Source: Kuschelorhynchus macadamiae
Lineage: Eukaryota; Arthropoda; Insecta; Coleoptera; Curculionidae
Reading direction: 5' to 3'
NCBI GenBank assembly: GCA_030620095.1
Contig: JAUTXW010000873.1
Span: 1 to 64,000 of the forward strand
DNA length: 64,000 bases
The notes under the pieces were generated by a model. That model was not told the origin of the DNA and ran no database searches. It worked only from the letters and a program-made list of their open reading frames with translations. The position numbers and the translations under genes are program-made. Shown one piece after another: positions 45,440 through 57,400 of the stretch. Within the stretch, counting starts at the first letter, position 1. Each line of letters begins with the position of its first letter.

Positions 45440-48049
45440 TCTGTCTGTCTGCCATTTCGCGGCATAGCTTAAACACTACTTACCCGAATGACTTCAAATT
45501 TTGGTCAAAAATTTAGGGTCATACGGGGAAGACCTGGTAATATTTTGGTAAAAATCCAAAATGGGGAAACAAAATGGCGGCCTTGTGATATGTTAAAAAA
45601 ATTATTATTAAAAAACTTCTTATCCAGTTTATCTCAAATTTGGCAAAAAGTCAACTATTATGTTGGAATCAACAAGTAACATTTTGGTACGAATCCAAGA
45701 TGGCGAAACAAAATGGCGGCTTAAAATATTTAATAATTCAGCCTGAATAAACTGCTTAACCTCCCTCACCCTCTCAGGTTTAACACATCTTTACGTTTTA
45801 GCTTCACTAGATGCGAGAAATAATGTCTTATCAATTTCGTCGGTCCGTCTATCTGTCTGTCTGTCTGTCTGTCACTTCGTGGCATAGCTTAAAGACTACT
45901 TTCCCTATTGACTTCAAACCTTGGTCAAAAATTAAGGGTCATATGGGAATGTCCTAGTAACATTTTGATAAAAATCCCATATGGCGAAATGGCGGCCTAG
46001 TGAATTGTTAAAAATTTATTAGAAAACTACTCATCCAATTTTTGAGATAAATTGGATGAGTAGTTTTCTAATAAATTTTTAACAATTCACTAGGCCGCCA
46101 TTTCGCCATATGGGATTTTTATCAAAATGTTACTAGGACATTCCCATATGACTCAAATTTTGCAAAAAAACATCAAGTATTATGTTGGAATCAACTGGTA
46201 ATATTTTGGTACGAATCCAAAATGGCGAAACAAAATGGCGGTTTAGTAAAATATTTAAAAATTCAGCCTTAAAAACTGCTTAATGGTTTTGTATAGGGAT
46301 CATCTAGTAAAATTATGGTACTAATTCAAGATGGCGGTCAAATAAAATGTTTGTAATCGTGAAAAAATCACCCTCTCAGCTTTTACACATCTTTATGTTC
46401 TAGCGTTTCTAGATGCCAAAAAATATGTTTCATCAATTCCGTCGGTCCGTCTGTCTGTCTGTCAGCTCGAGGCATAGCTTAAAGACTACTTACCCGATTG
46501 ACTTAAAATTTTTATCGAAAATTAACGGTCATATCGGGATGATCCAATCCAAGATGGCAAAACAAAATGGCGGCCTAATGAAATGTTAAAAAAATTATTA
46601 TGAAAAAACTGCTTATTCAATTTACTTCAAATTTTGCATAAACATCAAATATTATGTTGGAATTAACTGGTAAAGTTTTGGTACGAATCTAAGATGGCGG
46701 AACAAAATGGCGGTATAATAATATATTTAAAAATTCAACTTGACAAAACTGCTTAATGCATTGATTTCAAATTGTGTGCCATAACTAATTGTGGTATAGG
46801 GCTCAACTGTCTGTCTGCCATTTCGCGGCATAGCTTAAACACTACTTACCCGAATGACTTCAAATTTTGGTCAAAAATTTAGGGTCATACGGGGAAGACC
46901 TGGTAATATTTTGGTAAAAATCCAAAATGGGGAAACAAAATGGCGGCCTTGTGATATGTTAAAAAAATTATTATTAAAAAACTTCTTATCCAGTTTATCT
47001 CAAATTTGGCAAAAAGTCAACTATTATGTTGGAATCAACAAGTAACATTTTGGTACGAATCCAAGATTGCGAAACAAAATGGCGGCTTAAAATATTTAAT
47101 AATTCAGCCTGAATAAACTGCTTAACCTCCCTCACCCTCTCAGGTTTAACACATCTTTACGTTTTAGCTTCACTAGATGCGAGAAATAATGTCTTATCAA
47201 TTTCGTCGGTCCGTCTATCTGTCTGTCTGTCTGTCTGTCTGTCACTTCGTGGCATAGCTTAAAGACTACTTTCCCTATTGACTTCAAACTTTGGTCAAAA
47301 ATTAAGGGTCATATGGGAATGTCCTAGTAACATTTTGATAAAAATCCCATATGGTGAAATGGCGGCCTAGTGAATTGTTAAAAATTTATTAGAAAACTAC
47401 TCATCCAATTTATCTCAAATTTTGCAAAAAAACATCAAGTATTATGTTGGAATCAACTGGTAATATTTTGGTACGAATCCAAAATGGCGAAACAAAATGG
47501 CGGTTTAGTAAAATATTTAAAAATTCAGCCTTAAAAACTGCTTAATGGTTTTGTATAGGGATCATCTAGTAAAATTATGGTACTAATTCAAGATGGCGGT
47601 CAAATAAAATGTTTGTAATCGTGAAAAAATCACCCTCTCAGCTTTTACACATCTTTATGTTCTAGCGTTTCTAGATGCCAAAAAATATGTTTCATCAATT
47701 CCGTCGGTCCGTCTGTCTGTCTGTCAGCTCGAGGCATAGCTTAAAGACTACTTACCCGATTGACTTATCGGTCATATCGGGATGATCCAATCCAAGATGG
47801 CAAAACAAAATGGCGGCCTAATGAAATGTTAAAAAAATTATTATGAAAAAACTGCTTATTCAATTTACTTCAAATTTTGCATAAACATCAAATATTATGT
47901 TGGAATTAACTGGTAAAGTTTTGGTACGAATCTAAGATAGCGGAACAAAATGGCGGTATAATAATATATTTAAAAATTCAACTTGACAAAACTGCTTAAT
48001 GCATTGATTTCAAATTGTGTGCCATAACTAATTGTGGTATAGGGCTCAA
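45440..48049. repeat. Tandem duplication of a 1.37-kb segment
   Basis: 45440-46807 and 46808-48049 are nearly identical, offset by 1366 bp. The junction joins ...GGGCTCAACT to GTCTGTCTGCC. The second copy is shorter because it lacks the fold-back insertion at about 46042-46152 and has a small deletion at 47766. Differences are few, so the duplication is recent. Confidence 0.92.
45938..46152. repeat. Perfect palindrome, 104-bp arms, 7-base spacer
   Basis: 45938-46041 and 46049-46152 are exact reverse complements by reading. The spacer is TTGAGAT. The corresponding place in the second tandem copy (about 47318-47420) has only the left arm. Confidence 0.95.
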
Positions 48050-49419
48050 CTGGTAAAACTGTGTTACTAATTCAAGATGGCGGAACAAAATTTCGGCCAA
48101 ATAAAATTTTTGTAATCGTGAAAAATCACCCTCTCTGGTTTTACATATCTTCACGTTTGAGCGTCCCTAGGTGCCAAAAAACATGTTTTTCAATTCCGTC
48201 GGTCCGTCTGTCAGTTCGCGACATAGTTTAAACACTACTTACCCGATTGACTTCAAATTTTGACCAAAAATTAAGGGTCATATTGGGATGACTGGGGGGG
48301 TAAACTTTTGGTAAAATCCAATATGGCGGAACAATGATTAAAAACTTTTGTTACAGTGTCTTTTTTCAAATTGTCGACGTTTTGCAACTTAATTGTAGCA
48401 TTCTCAGGACACATACATAAATCCTATATCCTGCATGAAACCCATATTATCAGTCTTTACCTACTCCGTTGGTCTGCATATATTTCCCAGATATTAAGTT
48501 TCTAAATGATTTTCGTTAATAATACTCTTGTTATTTTGTTAGAGTGGTGGATTATTTGGGGTTAGGATCCAGTAAAAAAAAACAAAAGTCTATTAAATAA
48601 AGTTTTTTTGTAATAATTTTTTTAACATTTCACTAGGCCGCCGTTTTGTTTTGCTACATTGTATTTTTACCAAAATAGTACCCGCTCATCCCTATATGAC
48701 TCTTAATTCTTGGTTAAAATTTCAAGACAATCGGGTAAGTAGTCTTTAATCTATGCCGCGAATTGTCAGACAGACAGACCGACAGACGGACCGACGGAAT
48801 TGATACAACATATTTTTTGGCATCTAGGGACGCTAAAACGTAAAGATCTAAAACCTGAGAGGGTGATTTTTTCTTGATTACAAACATTTTATTTGGCAGC
48901 CATTTTGTTCGGCCATCTAGAATTGGGACCACAATTTTACTAGTTGATCCCTATACCACAATTAGTTATGACATATAATTTGAAATCGAACCATTAAGCA
49001 GTTTTTCAGGTTGAATTGTTAAATATTTTATAAAGCCGTCATTTTATTCCGCCATCTTGGATTCGTACCAAAATGTTACCAGTTGAGTCCAACATACTAC
49101 TAGATGTTTTTGCAAAATTTGAGATAAATTGGATGAGTAGTTTTTTAATAATAAATGTTTTAACGTTTTATTAGGCCGCCATTTTGTTTCGCCATATTGG
49201 ACTTTTACCAAAATGTTACCATGTTATCCCCATATGACCCTTAATTGACTAAAATTTGAACTCAATCGGGTACGTAGATTTTTAGCTACGCTAACAGAAC
49301 GTAATTGAGAAAACATGTTTTTCGTCATCTAGGGCCCATGAAACGTGAAGATCTGAAAAGATCTCGGAGAGTGATTTTTTCACGATGACAATATTTCCCT
49401 TTTACGAGGGAAGTAAAAA

Positions 49420-50259
49420 GATGTCAATGAATTCTATAAAAATATCCTTAACCCCAACCCCGTATATTTGCTAATAATATCAATGAAAACTGGGCACCCT
49501 GTAGAATATAATTATTATAAAACTTTGTAGCCCTGTTTACCAGGTAATATAATACATGTGTGGCAAACATATTTCAAAATTGGCCATTAAATACCTAATC
49601 TAATTTATTTTGAAAATATTTAATTTTGGATTTCGATTAAAAATTTGCATGGTCCACTTAAAATCTGAGTTTTGACCATTCAGATATAAAAAACAAAAAA
49701 ATTGTCATAGTAGAAGATTTGTATTCAGCAATGCCGGTCCTGCCTAGCTGCTTCGAAATAAAAGAAATTACATTGCCTTTAGCCGTTTAGCAGCAGCCGT
49801 ATGTCTGGGTCGGTCGGTGTCTTTAGCCAGACAAGGACAGCTGTAGTTTACTGACGTGAATAGGGAACAAGAAATCACAGTAGTAAATCGTTGCAGACGT
49901 AATCTGACGTAATACAAAGCTAAATAAAATTCTCTAGATTATTGATATTTTCTGTTGCCGTTGTTCATTCTTAATGACCTATTCGAACAAATCTCTTCAC
50001 ACTGTTGGAGTCTTGGTTTGGAGGAAGTCGGTATGTTACAATTCTGTTTTTTTAAACGATGTTTTGATGATCTGAATTGCTTACTCAGGCTCAACTCAGC
50101 TAGTAGCAATATGCTAGGACTCCGGATATGGCCTATCTAACGATTAGTAGGAATCGCCAGCGCACATTGATTACATCGTGGACGATGTGGGTGGCTCTAG
50201 AACAATGAAATGCTTTGTCGTATATATTCAAAAAAGGGTAGAATAACTATTTAAAAATA
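49420..50259. other. No gene recognised
   Basis: A GGGCACCCTGTA at 49491-49502 resembles the end of a mariner-type element. Otherwise unassigned. Confidence 0.35.
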
Positions 50260-50445
50260 TTAGGAAAATTTCTTACAGTTAACTTGGTCAAGTCTAGCCT
50301 TCTTCGTCATGGGCTGTGGTGTATCTTCAGTCACTCGTTTGGGGTCCGGATGTTTTTCCCTCAAATGGCGTTGAAGGGCTCCCTCAGACCCCTCCACACT
50401 GATCGCGAATAGAGACTGTTGCGCGGCAGTGCCTTGACGCGTCAA
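50260..50445 (-). pseudogene. Possible BED/C2H2 zinc-finger fragment
   Basis: The minus-strand frame contains VEGSEGALQRHLREKHPDPK, with the HLREKH spacing seen at the end of BED-type fingers of transposases. The Cys pair expected upstream is not clear. It might be the N-terminal bit of another hAT-type element. Low certainty. Confidence 0.3.
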
Positions 50446-50611
50446 AAAAATATGTTCTAATGTCTATTAAAAAAAAAATGGAGCTAAAATTTAAATGGTT
50501 TTAAACATTTTTGAAATTGGGGTTTTCTGTTTTTTAATTGATATAGAAACATAAATATTGAATAAAATAGAAAATAGCGAAACGTTTAAAAAAAGACATA
50601 ATATAATAGAG

Positions 50612-51640
50612 TTAAACATTATGAAAAAGTAAGTTAAATGTAACAAATATTTGGAGAAAAGGGCAGCTAAACTCATTGCAATTAAATTGCAACAAATTAG
50701 ATAATCCAATGCAAATATAGTCTATGATGTGCTCTTCGTTAGAAGTAAAATTAATGTTAGGAAGTTCTAGTAAATTTATTGCTTCAGGAAAAAGCTTCTT
50801 AATTTGTTGCTGCATTTTTCTGAAACTTGTTATGAAATCCGAGGAAATTTATAATATCTCTTAAATTGTCTTGACTCGAAGTTTTTCTATGAAAACTCTC
50901 TCGATATTTTTTTAAATCTTTGTTGCGCACATCACGTGGTTCCTCGGATAATTGCCAAATTGAAAGGAAAAAATTATGTACTATTTCAGCATCATATATT
51001 AAAATTTTATGAATGGTGGTAAGCATCAAATACAAAGATACATATTTGTTTGCAGTTTCTAAGCAATATTGTCTGAATTTTTCAATGTGTATTTCGAACT
51101 CCGATGACAAAGTTTGTAGCACAAAATAAAACCTACAAATTAAATTGAGATCAATTCTCGTCATTTCAGAAACTGTTCCTGCGTTCTCAAAAAATCTGCG
51201 TGCTGTGTTCCCACTTTCAAAAACTGATTTACGTTTGTCCACTATTAGCCCCAGTCAGAAACGAAGTAGCTCCTGGATACGTTTTTTTTTGCTTTTATAC
51301 TTTTAGCTTATCTTCAGCACAATGAGTTTGCCACTTTGCAGTATCCATCTTCTAAGCTAAATGTGACAAACAATCAAAATCCGTATCCAGGCGTGTAATG
51401 TTGAAATTCCGTATTTAAGATTATTGTCAATAATTGGTCTAAGGATAGCAGGTTCAATATTGTTAAATTGCTTGACGTAGTTTCACAAAGGTAACATTTC
51501 TGGGTAGATTTGTTATATGTTATTGCATTACAAACTTTGCAGTCGAGCATAGTCAAGTGTAACTCAAAACCTATGCTTAAACATTTTGTGTTCAAATTAC
51601 ATTTAAAAGGAACAGCCTTAGAAATTTGAGAATTCAAGTG
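50612..51640 (-). pseudogene. Transib/RAG1-like transposase fragment
   Basis: Reading leftward: 51637-51374 has LHLTMLDCKVCNAITY and KCYLCETTSSNL, a C-x2-C pair as in the RAG1/Transib core zinc region. 51340-51245 has a broken RIQELLRF..LGLIVDKRKS stretch. 51242-50799 has FESGNTARRFFENAGTVSEM, reminiscent of the GNxAR motif of RAG1, then HKILIYDAEIVHNFFLSI and LSEEPRDVRNKDLKKYRESF, where the RAG1 catalytic Glu region (SExxxxxNK, FRxxR) is expected. The last part changes frame near 50800 (PEAINLLELPNINFTSNE). The first catalytic Asp residues are not seen. The assignment rests on motif memory, so I keep the superfamily open to test. Confidence 0.6.
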
Positions 51641-52339
51641 ATGTTTTTCTTGTTGGTTATGTTCCGTTGTCTCATGAATGAATTGCTACTTAATCGGATG
51701 GCAAAATCGTGGCAATGAAGTTCTTGTGTATCGCCAGATAATATTTGCAGAAGCACTTACTTCCCCTTAGACAAGTTTTATTGCTTCACCATAGACAAGT
51801 TTTATGGGCACTAAAGACGTAAGAAATATACTAGAATCTGGACTATTTAAGTTTTGAAATATTTGTTTGTATTCCGACTTCCCAGAAGGATCATCGAAAC
51901 CCCAATTACGTTACATACTAAAACTAAATTTATATTGTCTTATAAATTAAATTGGCTCTTGATGAGTTTAGCTTCAATTATTAAATAAAGATTTTTTTTG
52001 TTTTCCATTGCCTTTCAGTATTCTGTTTTAGTTAGGACATTGGTGATATCTTTCAATATTCTTGCCGCTTTACTTTTGCCGTATAGTCGAAAACATATTT
52101 GTGTTATTGTGTTGCGTGAGCAACCTGCTGTCTGCTGGTTTCACCACGTAACTGGAGAGACTTTAAATCTTTTTCTCCGCTTACTACTTTCTTCGAAATA
52201 AATCTGTGGACGGCTTTAGGAGGTAAATAAATAGATCTTTCTAACCACTTTGCGTTTATTTTAAAAAATCTGCCTTTTTTTCGTGAGATTGCATACTATT
52301 TTTTTTGGAACTCTGCCCTAAATCGGGAAAGATATTTAT
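51641..52339. other. No gene recognised
   Basis: A duplicated word occurs at 51760-51800 (GACAAGTTTTAT twice). No family motif was seen. Confidence 0.35.
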
Positions 52340-52957
52340 AACCCCATAGAACCATGAAATGTAAATTAAATGATTCAAACATAATGAAAAAAGAAAAAAG
52401 GGGAAATATGGACAGTGTCGTGGATAAGAACAAAGGAGTCATAGGTATAAAATGGAAAGATAACAGTGTTGTAACTGTCATGTCAAATGAATTTGGAGTT
52501 GAGCCATTACAAAAATGCAAAAGATTTTCTGTGAAGAACAAAAAGAAAGTTGATGTGCCGCAACCGCATGCAATAAAAATGTATAACACATACATGGGAG
52601 GCGTGGATCAGTTGGATAATAACATATCCAATTACAGAATTGCTATTAGGGGCAAAAAGTGGTATACCCCCATCCTTCACTGGATAGTCAACTAGCCCAC
52701 GCATACGGATATGATCAAGATAATCTTCAATTTGGCAGAGAAATTTCTCAATACCTTTTAAAAAATTATGGAGTTAAGCCAAAAATGCCTTGTCCAAAGA
52801 GATCTTCGCTATATTGTGCCACATCCGAAGGACCTCACTTGATAGTCTGCCAACAGGCAAGAAGAAGGTCCTATGTAGGAACAAAACAACAAAGGTTTGT
52901 GAAACTTGTCAAATTCCTCTCCACGACAAATGCTTTGACGAATTTCATAAAATGTAA
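52340..52957 (+). pseudogene. piggyBac-type transposase, C-terminal part
   Basis: The frame 52354-52695 has GVIGIKWKDNSVVTVMSNEF, CKRFSVKNKKKVDVPQP and IKMYNTYMGGVDQLDNNIS, with the GGVDQLD motif that carries the last catalytic Asp of piggyBac. After a frame change at about 52690 come AHAYGYDQDNLQFGREISQY and LLKNYG. After another at about 52895 comes the C-terminal Cys/His domain VCETCQIPLHDKCFDEFHKM, ending in TAA at 52955-52957. The N-terminal two thirds were not found upstream. These transposases integrate at TTAA. The piece is inactive. Confidence 0.85.
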
Positions 52958-53690
52958 TGGTTTTATAATGTTTCAGTTTAATATCTTTTTTTGCCCTACT
53001 AGAAATTTGTTTTTAATTACTTGATCCAAGAGGTGAGCGATCAAATATTTAAACCTAGAATCAATTGATTTATTGGTATGACTTTGTATTATATCAAAAA
53101 GTTCTCTATCGGTTAATGTCAATTTTCTTGATCCATTACTGTAAATAAATTCAATTTTCTTTAACTACTTAAGTCATTAAAAAATTTGAAAAATGGAGCA
53201 GAAAGAATAAGTACAAATTCAAATCACTATCCCAAAAATCCGTAAAAACTAATTGTCTTACCATTGATTTTTTTGGTGCCAAAATTACTAATAAAATTCG
53301 TATAAGCATACTCAGTATATAACATCTTTAGATATTTTAGCGTAAATGATTTATTTACATTGCCTTGCTTTGAATTGCAACGTGGAGTTACAACTTATTG
53401 TCGAAATAATGTTTAGCTTCTATACATATTATAACTAGTTAACAACAAACAGAAAATCCCATATCTGCACAATTGATTGAGGTGTGCGCGCGTCTAACAT
53501 GTCGGTGTAAATCTGAAACCTGCTCCTGAATTTATGTTGTTTTCTTCAACAAGTGTTATGTTATAATTGTTGTTAGTGCACTAGTGTGTTCATAATCAGC
53601 CAAACAATAGAGTTAAATAATATTTTTCTTACACAGTAAATCCAAATCTACGCTTTATCACTTTGTTTAACTTGTCCGGCTGGTAGTCGC
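52958..53690. other. No gene recognised; possible 5' region of the following LINE
   Basis: A GTGTGCGCGCGTC stretch at 53483-53495 and the region up to the ATG at 53691 could be the LINE's 5' untranslated part. Otherwise unassigned. Confidence 0.3.
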
Positions 53691-56170
53691 TATGGCACCG
53701 TCGCCAACACGAAGTACATCCGATATGGAACAGGCTGTACAAAAGGTAATGAAATGCAATGTAATTAAGTTTTGTCATTTTTAACATTAGGTCAATATGT
53801 ACTAGCTTCGATCTGTTCTCTGAATTTGCAGATGATTACTTAATTATTGGATTGTCAGAAACATGGTTAAATAGTAATATATCTGACAATGCTGTTTTTA
53901 TTCCTAGTTATAAAACTGTAAGATGTGATCGTAAATCATCAAGGGGTGGGGGAGTCGCGTTTTTTATAAAAGAAGCTTCAATTGAAAGTTTTGGATATCC
54001 GTGCTGCTCATGACTCATTGGACCTCTCTGGATAAACTGTAAAGTAAACGGAAAAAATATTTGTTTTGGTACTTTGTATAGTATAGACCGTTCAATGAAT
54101 CCTTGCCAAATGCAATGAAGACTCTAGAGACCTTATTGTGTTCATTAATTCCTGAGCATGACGCTATTTTGTTTGGAAGTGACCTTAATATAAGTTTGCT
54201 AGCGGATTCTAATGGCTCTAAATTGAATAGGATATTTCTTGAGAGCTATAGTTTATCGCAATTAGGCATAAACCGAACTAGAAGTAGTATTAACTCTGTT
54301 ACCCTTTAAGATGTTATAGTATGTTCAACAAACTTGGTTGGTGACTTCAATATTATTCCTACTAATTAGTAGAATGTTCTTTAAAAATTGAAAAAGATAA
54401 AAATAAACCTAAATTTCGTACTTTTAGACAATCTGAAAACTTTAATTATGATTTATTTCTGTCTGATTTAAATGTTATACCGATACTGGCTTGGCTAGCC
54501 CAGACGAGTTTAATAATCTTTTTTTAATAGGTATACCAACTTGTCAGGATGGAGGTAAGTTTGATAACTTTTTCAATACTGAATATAATGGTCAACTTGG
54601 AGACTTTACTAAATTTACTTTTCAAGAAGTTAGTTCCGATACTGTATTAAAAATATTTCTAAAAATTAAAACAGTTTTCATTCTCAGTGGAAATGTACTA
54701 ATATTCCTATACAAAAAAGTGATATTTCTCATTTTAGACATATAAGTATTGTTCCCACTGCCTTCAAATTTTTGGAAAAGTTAATTTGCAGGCAACTTGA
54801 CGAGTTTTTAATAACGTTTAAAAGATTACCCTCATTACAATCCGGATTTCGTGCGAATCACAGCATAACGACGGCATTATGTAAGGTCACTGATGATAAA
54901 TTTAGGGTAAGCGATAATGGGCTTAATACTTTTTTAATATGGCTCGATTTTAGTAAAGCATTTGATACCCTCAATCATGATTTCTTATTTAAAAAATTGA
55001 AATTTATTTTCCTTGATCAAAAAGCTATTAAGTGTTTAGAAAAGTTACTTTTCTATTCGGGCGTATATCGATGGAAATGTTTCTAATTTCATTTCAGTTA
55101 TTTAAGGTATCCCGCAAGGAAGCATTTTAGGGCCTCTGCTTTTCTTGGTCTATACTCTAACTACCATTTGACCCCACTTTTCTTGTTTGTTGGGGTCTGA
55201 AAGTGACTTCAGGATGATATTGTCGCTTGCGAGATTGATTTTGATACTTTTGTCAACTTCTGTTCTATACATCGATATGCTGGTGACACCCAAATCTACT
55301 ACTATCTACTACAATATGAGGGAATCAACTGTAAAATTAAATGAGGATCTGAATAAAATCGTTTTTGTGTCTGTTGTGCATAATTTGGTGCTAAATGAAA
55401 AGATAACTCAAATGCTACAATTTGGACCTAAAAAGGAGGAACTATCAAAGAATCCTAATTTTAAGGTATATCTAAATAAAGAATGACTGAAATTCAGCTA
55501 TTGTGTAAAAACTTAGGTATGCATGTGGACACTCAGCTAAGAATTGAATCACATGTGACCAGTCTTGGTCAGAAATCATATTGTAAACTTACATCTTTAT
55601 GTCTTAGTAAAGATATCCTTTCAACAAATATAAAGTTAAGGCTGTGCGACTCACTAATCCTATCCCCATTAGCATATTGTAGTATTGTGTACTGGCCTGC
55701 TATTCTCACTAGAAATAAAAATACTTTACAAAAAATCCAAAAGTTCATGTATTAGGTTTGGACTTAGAAAATTCGATACTATTAGTCAGGAATATTTAGA
55801 ATGTGGTTAACTAATATTACATAAAAGATACCGTGTCCAAATGGCCATATGTCTTATTTGCATTCAGTTGCCAGAGATTTGGATGTGCATGCAGGTCAGA
55901 CTCGTTCAAGGATTGTACATAGAATTTCTAAACAGAAAACCACCCAGTTTCAGAGGACTTTTTTCTATAACTTTTCTATAAATTCCTGCCAAATTTCGTA
56001 GGGTACGCACTGAGTCCGCATTTAGAAAACAGATCAAAAGCCTGGTATTATCAGACAGAGCGCCATAAAGATGAATATAAATATAACCTATCTTTTCCTT
56101 TACTCTTTTGATATTTAGGACGATGGTGTGGTTACGTGGAAGAGCCATTAAATCGAATGGCGCCACCAAT
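53691..56170 (+). pseudogene. LINE (Jockey/CR1-like) retrotransposon with internal deletion
   Basis: The ATG at 53691 (MAPSPTRSTSDMEQAVQKVM) looks like an ORF1 start. Within about 30 codons the sequence jumps to the endonuclease: NIRSICTSFDLFSEFADDYL, IIGLSETWL, SYKTVRCDRKSSRGGGVAFF, then (54103-54309) FGSDLNISLLADSN. The RT follows at about 54720-55140: SIVPTAFKFLEKLICRQLDE, SGFRANHSITTAL, IWLDFSKAFDTLNHDFLFKK and GSILGPLLFL. A 78-bp foreign piece interrupts at 55162. The region after RT (55483-55760) has LGMHVDTQLRIESHVTSLG and KLRLCDSLILSPLAY. Many frames are broken. A TTATT-rich tail at 56218-56260 may be its 3' end. Confidence 0.82.
55162..55239. repeat. 78-bp segment shared with 57101-57178
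   Basis: Both places read ACC(A/G)TTTGACCCCACTTTTC, TTGTTTGTTG.GGTCTGAA and GATGATATTGTCGCTTG. At 57.1 kb it is part of the minus-strand LINE; here it interrupts the RT of the plus-strand LINE. Confidence 0.85.
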
Positions 56171-56276
56171 ATCTATATGATTATATAATATAAGTTATTT
56201 TCGTAATATAAAGACATTTATTATTATTTTTATTTTTATTATTATCATTATCAGTATCGAAATTACAATTAATTTC

Positions 56277-57400
56277 TCAACAAATGTTATGTTCCAAGCC
56301 CATCCCGGATGCATGCATCAAAAGGAGTGGGCTGGTTTCTATAAGTTCTGTGTTGTCCTGTAAGAATTTTATCACTATGTGGCAAGTACTGAGCAGGACT
56401 GCCTTCTGGATGAAGGTGTTAATATGCAGTCCTATGATTTTCAGGTTCTGTTCTAGTGTTTTTGGAACTAATCCAGTTGATACGATGATCGGTATCACAT
56501 GAACTTTATTCATTCGCCACCTCTGCTGTATCTCGATGGCTAGCTCCGCATATTTGGCCTTTTTCTCTTGATATTTATCCAACACGTTGTTATTGTTGGG
56601 TACAGCGACATCTATCAAATAAATAATCTGACTTTGTTTCCTTATTTAACAGTACCACATCAGGCCGATTATTCGTCACCCGTCTGTCGGTGATAATTGC
56701 CCAGTCGTAGTACAGTTTGAAGGCATTATTTTCTAGCACTGAACTTGGTTGGTATTTATAATAGGGCACACAGGTGTTCGGGAGTCCGTATTTATTGGCA
56801 AGCTTCTGGTGTATGATGTTACACACCTGGTTATTTCGATGGAGGTAGTCCGTGTTTGCTTAATAAGTGCAACCAGATGTCATATGCTGTATAGTCTCTG
56901 ATCTCTCGCTACATTTTCGACACTTATGGGATCTTTGATGATGAATTTTGTGTAATTTCGTGTGTTAATAACTTGGTTCTGTATTTGCTGTATAACAAAT
57001 CCTTCTGTCTCTGGGAATAGTTGTCCATCCTTCAACCACTTGTTGGATGCTTCTTATCTATGTGTGGCTGATTCAAGTCATTGTGATGTCGGCCCTGCAG
57101 TACCGTTTGACCCCACTTTTCTTGTTTGTTGTGGTCTGAAAGTGACTTTAGGATGATATTGTCGCTTGGGAGATTGAGTGGAGAGTATGAGTTGTCTCTT
57201 AAGGTCACTATGCAGGAGAGGCCTGAAGTTTGTGTCTTATTGGTGAAGAAATCTCTCAATTTTTGCAGCTGTCGAGAGTGCGAATTGGTCAAGTTAACAA
57301 GGGATCTTCCACCTTCTCTTCGTGGTAAGGTCATTCGGAGAGTTGATGACCTTGGGTGGTGCGACTTGTATTTGGTCATCATTAGGAGAGTAGTTCGTTG
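56277..57400 (-). pseudogene. Second LINE, C-terminal region after the RT
   Basis: Reading leftward: 57382-57032 has LPRREGGRSLVNLTNSHSRQ, VTLRDNSYSPLNLPSDNI and WGQTVLQGRHHNDLNQPHID. 56940-56860 has CRKCSERSETIQHMTSGC, a zinc-knuckle-type motif. 56826-56630 has ANKYGLPNTCVPYYKYQPSS, YDWAIITDRRVTNNRPDVVL and NKETKSDYL. 56618-56277 has MIDVAVPNNNNVLDKYQEKK, AKYAELAIEIQQRWRM and VHVIPIIVSTGLVPKTLEQN. This series is the conserved C-terminal tail of a widespread invertebrate non-LTR family. The frame breaks at about 56617-56635 and near 56840. RT itself is not in the window next to it. Confidence 0.75.

Larger units (their letters stand above)
44952..49419. mobile_element. 4.5-kb non-coding block with terminal inverted repeats (TTTTTACTTCCCTCGTAAA)
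   Basis: The left end TTTTTACTTCCCTCGTAAAT and right end TTTACGAGGGAAGTAAAAA are inverted copies. The similarity continues inward for more than 100 bp (TTTTTTCACGAT, CAGATCTTCAC, CCTAGATGACGAAAAACATG). The interior is built of about 430-480-bp units with GTAATCGTGAAAAAATCACC, a GTCGGTCCGTCTGTCTGTCT stretch, TAAACACTACTTACCCGA and 'aagatggcgaaacaaaatggcgg' boxes. Units are direct in the left part and inverted from about 48600. No protein is encoded; short frames such as 45488-45679 recur only because the units do. Confidence 0.8.

Noticed and set aside
45488..45679. Identical 63-codon frames at 45488 and 46854
   Set aside because: Identical because the DNA is tandemly duplicated; they lie in a non-coding repeat unit.
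45440..48049. CRISPR-like array
   Set aside because: Units are hundreds of bases long, diverged, and in a eukaryotic repeat block; no short repeat/spacer structure.
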